Below are positions 62,031 to 64,000 of a stretch of 64,000 nucleotides of DNA, one piece after another (within the stretch, counting starts at the first letter, position 1; each line of letters opens with the position of its first letter). Both the position numbers and the translations under genes were made by a program. The notes beneath the pieces are model-generated. The model worked only from the letters and a program-made list of their open reading frames with translations, made no database searches and was not told the DNA's origin. Where the stretch lies: contig NZ_CP071604.1 in the NCBI RefSeq assembly GCF_017357225.1, forward strand, positions 1,863,001-1,927,000, in the 5' to 3' direction. The DNA is from Rhizobium binae (GTDB lineage: Bacteria; Pseudomonadota; Alphaproteobacteria; Rhizobiales; Rhizobiaceae).

Positions 62031-62987
62031 ATGAGAGGGCGAAAGCGTCAGTCCGATAGAGCGAGGAGATCGGCGAAGGCCATGCTTTCGCTCTGTTTCC
62101 TGCTTTCCACGACGGACACGCCAAAGGCTCGGCCGGAAGAGAGGGCTGCCGAGCCGGCTTGCCTCTATTCGGGACCCTCGGCCTCGGGATCAGGCGAGAC
62201 GCTCTGCATCCGCAAGGACAGTTTCAATCGCGATCTCTGCGCCGCGATTGAGCATTTCGCCGAGGCCAACCAGTTGCCGCCGGATTATTTCGCCCGTCTC
62301 ATCTGGCGCGAAAGCACCTTTCGCCCCGACGCGGTGAGTTTCAAAGGGGCGCAGGGCATTGCGCAGTTCATGCCTGGAACGGCGAAACTGCGCGGTCTCG
62401 AAGATAGCTACCAGGTATTGGAAGCCCTGCGGAAATCGGCGCAGTATCTCGACGAGTTACGCGATCGCTTCGGCAATCTCGGCCTTGCCGCCGCCGCCTA
62501 CAATGCCGGCGAAAACCGCCTCGCCACTTACCTCACCTCGGGCAGATTACCTTACGAGACGCGGAGCTATGTGATGGCGGTCACCGCTCATACGGTCGAG
62601 GAATGGAAGGATAAGCCGCCGGAAATTGCGGCAGCCCCGCTCGACAAGGACAAGCCTTTTCTCGATGGCTGCGTGGCCCTCGCCGAAAGGCGGAGGTTGA
62701 AGGACCCGCCCTGGCGTCAGGAGGGCAACTGGGCGCCCTGGGGCGTTCAGCTGGCCGCGAATGCCGATGTGGCGGTGGCACGGCGCCTGTTTCTCGATGC
62801 CGTGCAGGTTCTGCCTTCGCCTTTGGATGCGGAGCAGCCGCTGATCCTGCGCCAGCGCGACCGCAGCTTCGGTTTCCGCCCGCGTTATGTCGCCCGCATC
62901 GCCCGGCAGACGCGTGTGGAAGCCAACGACCTCTGCAACCAGATCCGCCGGCACGGCGGCACCTGTCTTGTTTTCAAGAATCAATAG
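62031..62987 (+). CDS. Lytic transglycosylase (SLT domain)
   Basis: 318 aa from ATG 62031. A basic start and a short hydrophobic stretch (about 17-26) look like an export signal. The SLT domain covers about 72-190: catalytic Glu94 in IWRESTFRPDA, then GAQGIAQFMPGTA and AAAYNAGENRL. It cleaves the glycan strands of peptidoglycan. The C-terminal 120 residues are not recognised; two cysteines near the end (LCNQ...GGTC) may form a disulfide, as in SPOR-like tails. Confidence 0.9.
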   Translation: MRGRKRQSDRARRSAKAMLSLCFLLSTTDTPKARPEERAAEPACLYSGPSASGSGETLCIRKDSFNRDLCAAIEHFAEANQLPPDYFARLIWRESTFRPDAVSFKGAQGIAQFMPGTAKLRGLEDSYQVLEALRKSAQYLDELRDRFGNLGLAAAAYNAGENRLATYLTSGRLPYETRSYVMAVTAHTVEEWKDKPPEIAAAPLDKDKPFLDGCVALAERRRLKDPPWRQEGNWAPWGVQLAANADVAVARRLFLDAVQVLPSPLDAEQPLILRQRDRSFGFRPRYVARIARQTRVEANDLCNQIRRHGGTCLVFKNQ

Positions 62988-63082
62988 CCGGCCGGCTAGC
63001 TATTCTCGGCGAAAACTCCGCTTGCATGATCTTCGCCCGGCGCAGCATAGTCGGTGCGGATCATGCCAAAGGAGGAACGACG

Positions 63083-64000
63083 ATGCGGGTTTTGATCATC
63101 GGGGCGACGGGCCATGTCGGAACCTATCTCGTTCCGCGTCTGGTGGAGGCAGGTCACGACGTCGTCACCATCAGCCGCGGCGCCGCAAAGCCTTATACAG
63201 AAAACCGCGCCTGGGCTTCCGTCGACCAGCGCCGGATGGATCGGGCCGAGATGGAGCGGGTCGGCGAATTCGGCAAAGCCGTTCGCGATTTGAAAGCCGA
63301 TACCGTCATCGACATGATCTGCTTCACACTCGAAAGTGCCGAGCAGCTGGTGACGGCCTTGTCCGGGCATGTCGGCCACTTCCTGCACACCGGCACGATC
63401 TGGACACATGGTTACGCCACGACAGTGCCGACACGCGAGGAAGCGCCGAAGTCCCCTTTCGGTGACTACGGTATCCAGAAGGCGGCGATCGAAACCTATC
63501 TGCTGCAGCAGGCGAGGCTGCAAGGCTTCCCGGCAACCATCATCCACCCCGGCCATATCGTCGGCACCGGATGGGCGCCGCTCAATCCGGCCGGCAATTT
63601 CAACCCGGAGGTCTTCTCGATCCTCGCTCGGGGCGAAACCCTGGCTTTGCCCAATTTCGGCCTGGAGACCGTTCATCACGTCCACGCCGATGACGTGGCA
63701 AAGATGTTCATGGATGCAATTGCCCACTGGAACGCGTCGATCGGTGAAAGTTTCCACGCGGTTTCGGAGCAGGCCCTCACCCTTCGCGGTTATGCGGAGG
63801 CTATGTCGCGCTGGTTCGGGCGGGAGCCGAACCTCACCTTTGCCCCGTTCGACGCCTGGGCCGAAGGCCAGACGGCCGAGGATGCTAGGGCGACATGGGA
63901 GCATGTCGCCCGCAGTCCGAATTGCTCGATTGCCAAAGCCAGACGCCTGCTCGGTTATGCGCCGCGATATACGTCGCTGCAGGCAGTGCAGGAATCGGTC
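63083..64000 (+). CDS. NAD-dependent epimerase/dehydratase, cut by the window edge
   Basis: ATG 63083 is preceded by GGAGGAACGACG, and the frame stays open to the last base (306 codons). An extended SDR: the nucleotide loop GATGHVGTY is at 7-15, a Tyr in GDYGIQKAA near 130-138 gives YxxxK, and HPGHIVGTG follows. Similar proteins are annotated as sugar-nucleotide epimerases or isoflavone-reductase-like, with unknown substrate. The C-terminus lies beyond the window. Confidence 0.88.
   Translation, partial: MRVLIIGATGHVGTYLVPRLVEAGHDVVTISRGAAKPYTENRAWASVDQRRMDRAEMERVGEFGKAVRDLKADTVIDMICFTLESAEQLVTALSGHVGHFLHTGTIWTHGYATTVPTREEAPKSPFGDYGIQKAAIETYLLQQARLQGFPATIIHPGHIVGTGWAPLNPAGNFNPEVFSILARGETLALPNFGLETVHHVHADDVAKMFMDAIAHWNASIGESFHAVSEQALTLRGYAEAMSRWFGREPNLTFAPFDAWAEGQTAEDARATWEHVARSPNCSIAKARRLLGYAPRYTSLQAVQESV

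Noticed and set aside
1..64000. CRISPR array, prophage, integrase or rRNA operon
   Set aside because: None seen: no regularly spaced direct repeats beyond the two-copy element at 4884-4921, and no phage, integrase or rRNA-like sequence.

Overview
The window looks like a high-GC alphaproteobacterial chromosome from the Rhizobium leguminosarum/etli group. This rests on gene content (B12-dependent ribonucleotide reductase NrdJ, NasTS-controlled nitrate assimilation, a ChrR/photolyase/CFA photo-oxidative cluster, CUT2 sugar transport) and protein style; no marker gene such as 16S rRNA is present to prove it.

Layout. (1) 1-4.9 kb is an accessory locus: the 3' end of an unknown gene, two tandem paralogous micro-genes ending in Pro-Arg-Arg, a small membrane protein, and a fusion of a caspase-like protease with a Ski2-type helicase. 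This is the best candidate for an undescribed (possibly defence) system. (2) 5-12.7 kb: nrdJ, gpt, a FixK/FNR-boxed universal stress protein, a molybdopterin-binding-domain protein and wrbA. (3) 12.8-18.7 kb is a patchwork: a SARP-type regulator with a 72-aa partner, a decayed second copy of part of wrbA, tRNA-Leu(UAA), a large GT-C-like membrane protein, a 43-aa membrane peptide and a long perfect hairpin. (4) 18.7-35.5 kb is core metabolism: VanZ-like, ilvA, hlyU, a GGDEF protein, SDR/TetR and azoR/LysR divergent pairs, cpdB, PilZ, EamA, Lrp/ald, then a sulfur/quality-control operon cysK-alaX-sseA-GNAT.

(5) 35.6-42.4 kb is a photo-oxidative (singlet-oxygen type) stress cluster: an orphan ChrR-like cupin anti-sigma, an SDR, and a tightly coupled opposite-strand operon of photolyase, FAD oxidoreductase, DUF1365 protein and cyclopropane synthase. 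The chrR-like gene and the photolyase operon share an identical promoter-like motif, TGATCC-N16-CGTAG. (6) 42.4-45.0 kb is sparse: a small secreted protein, an orphan membrane protein and a dead IS1595-family transposase. (7) 45-54.8 kb is assimilatory nitrate reduction, in transcription order nasT-nasS, then a sigma-54-type promoter and a leader terminator, then narK-nirB-nirD-nasA. (8) 54.8-60.8 kb is a LacI-regulated CUT2 sugar ABC transporter with two operators. (9) 61-64 kb: 1-Cys peroxiredoxin, a lytic transglycosylase, and an NAD-dependent epimerase that runs off the right edge.

All calls are from reading the sequence; no database search was possible. No rRNA operon, CRISPR array, integrase or complete insertion sequence was seen.
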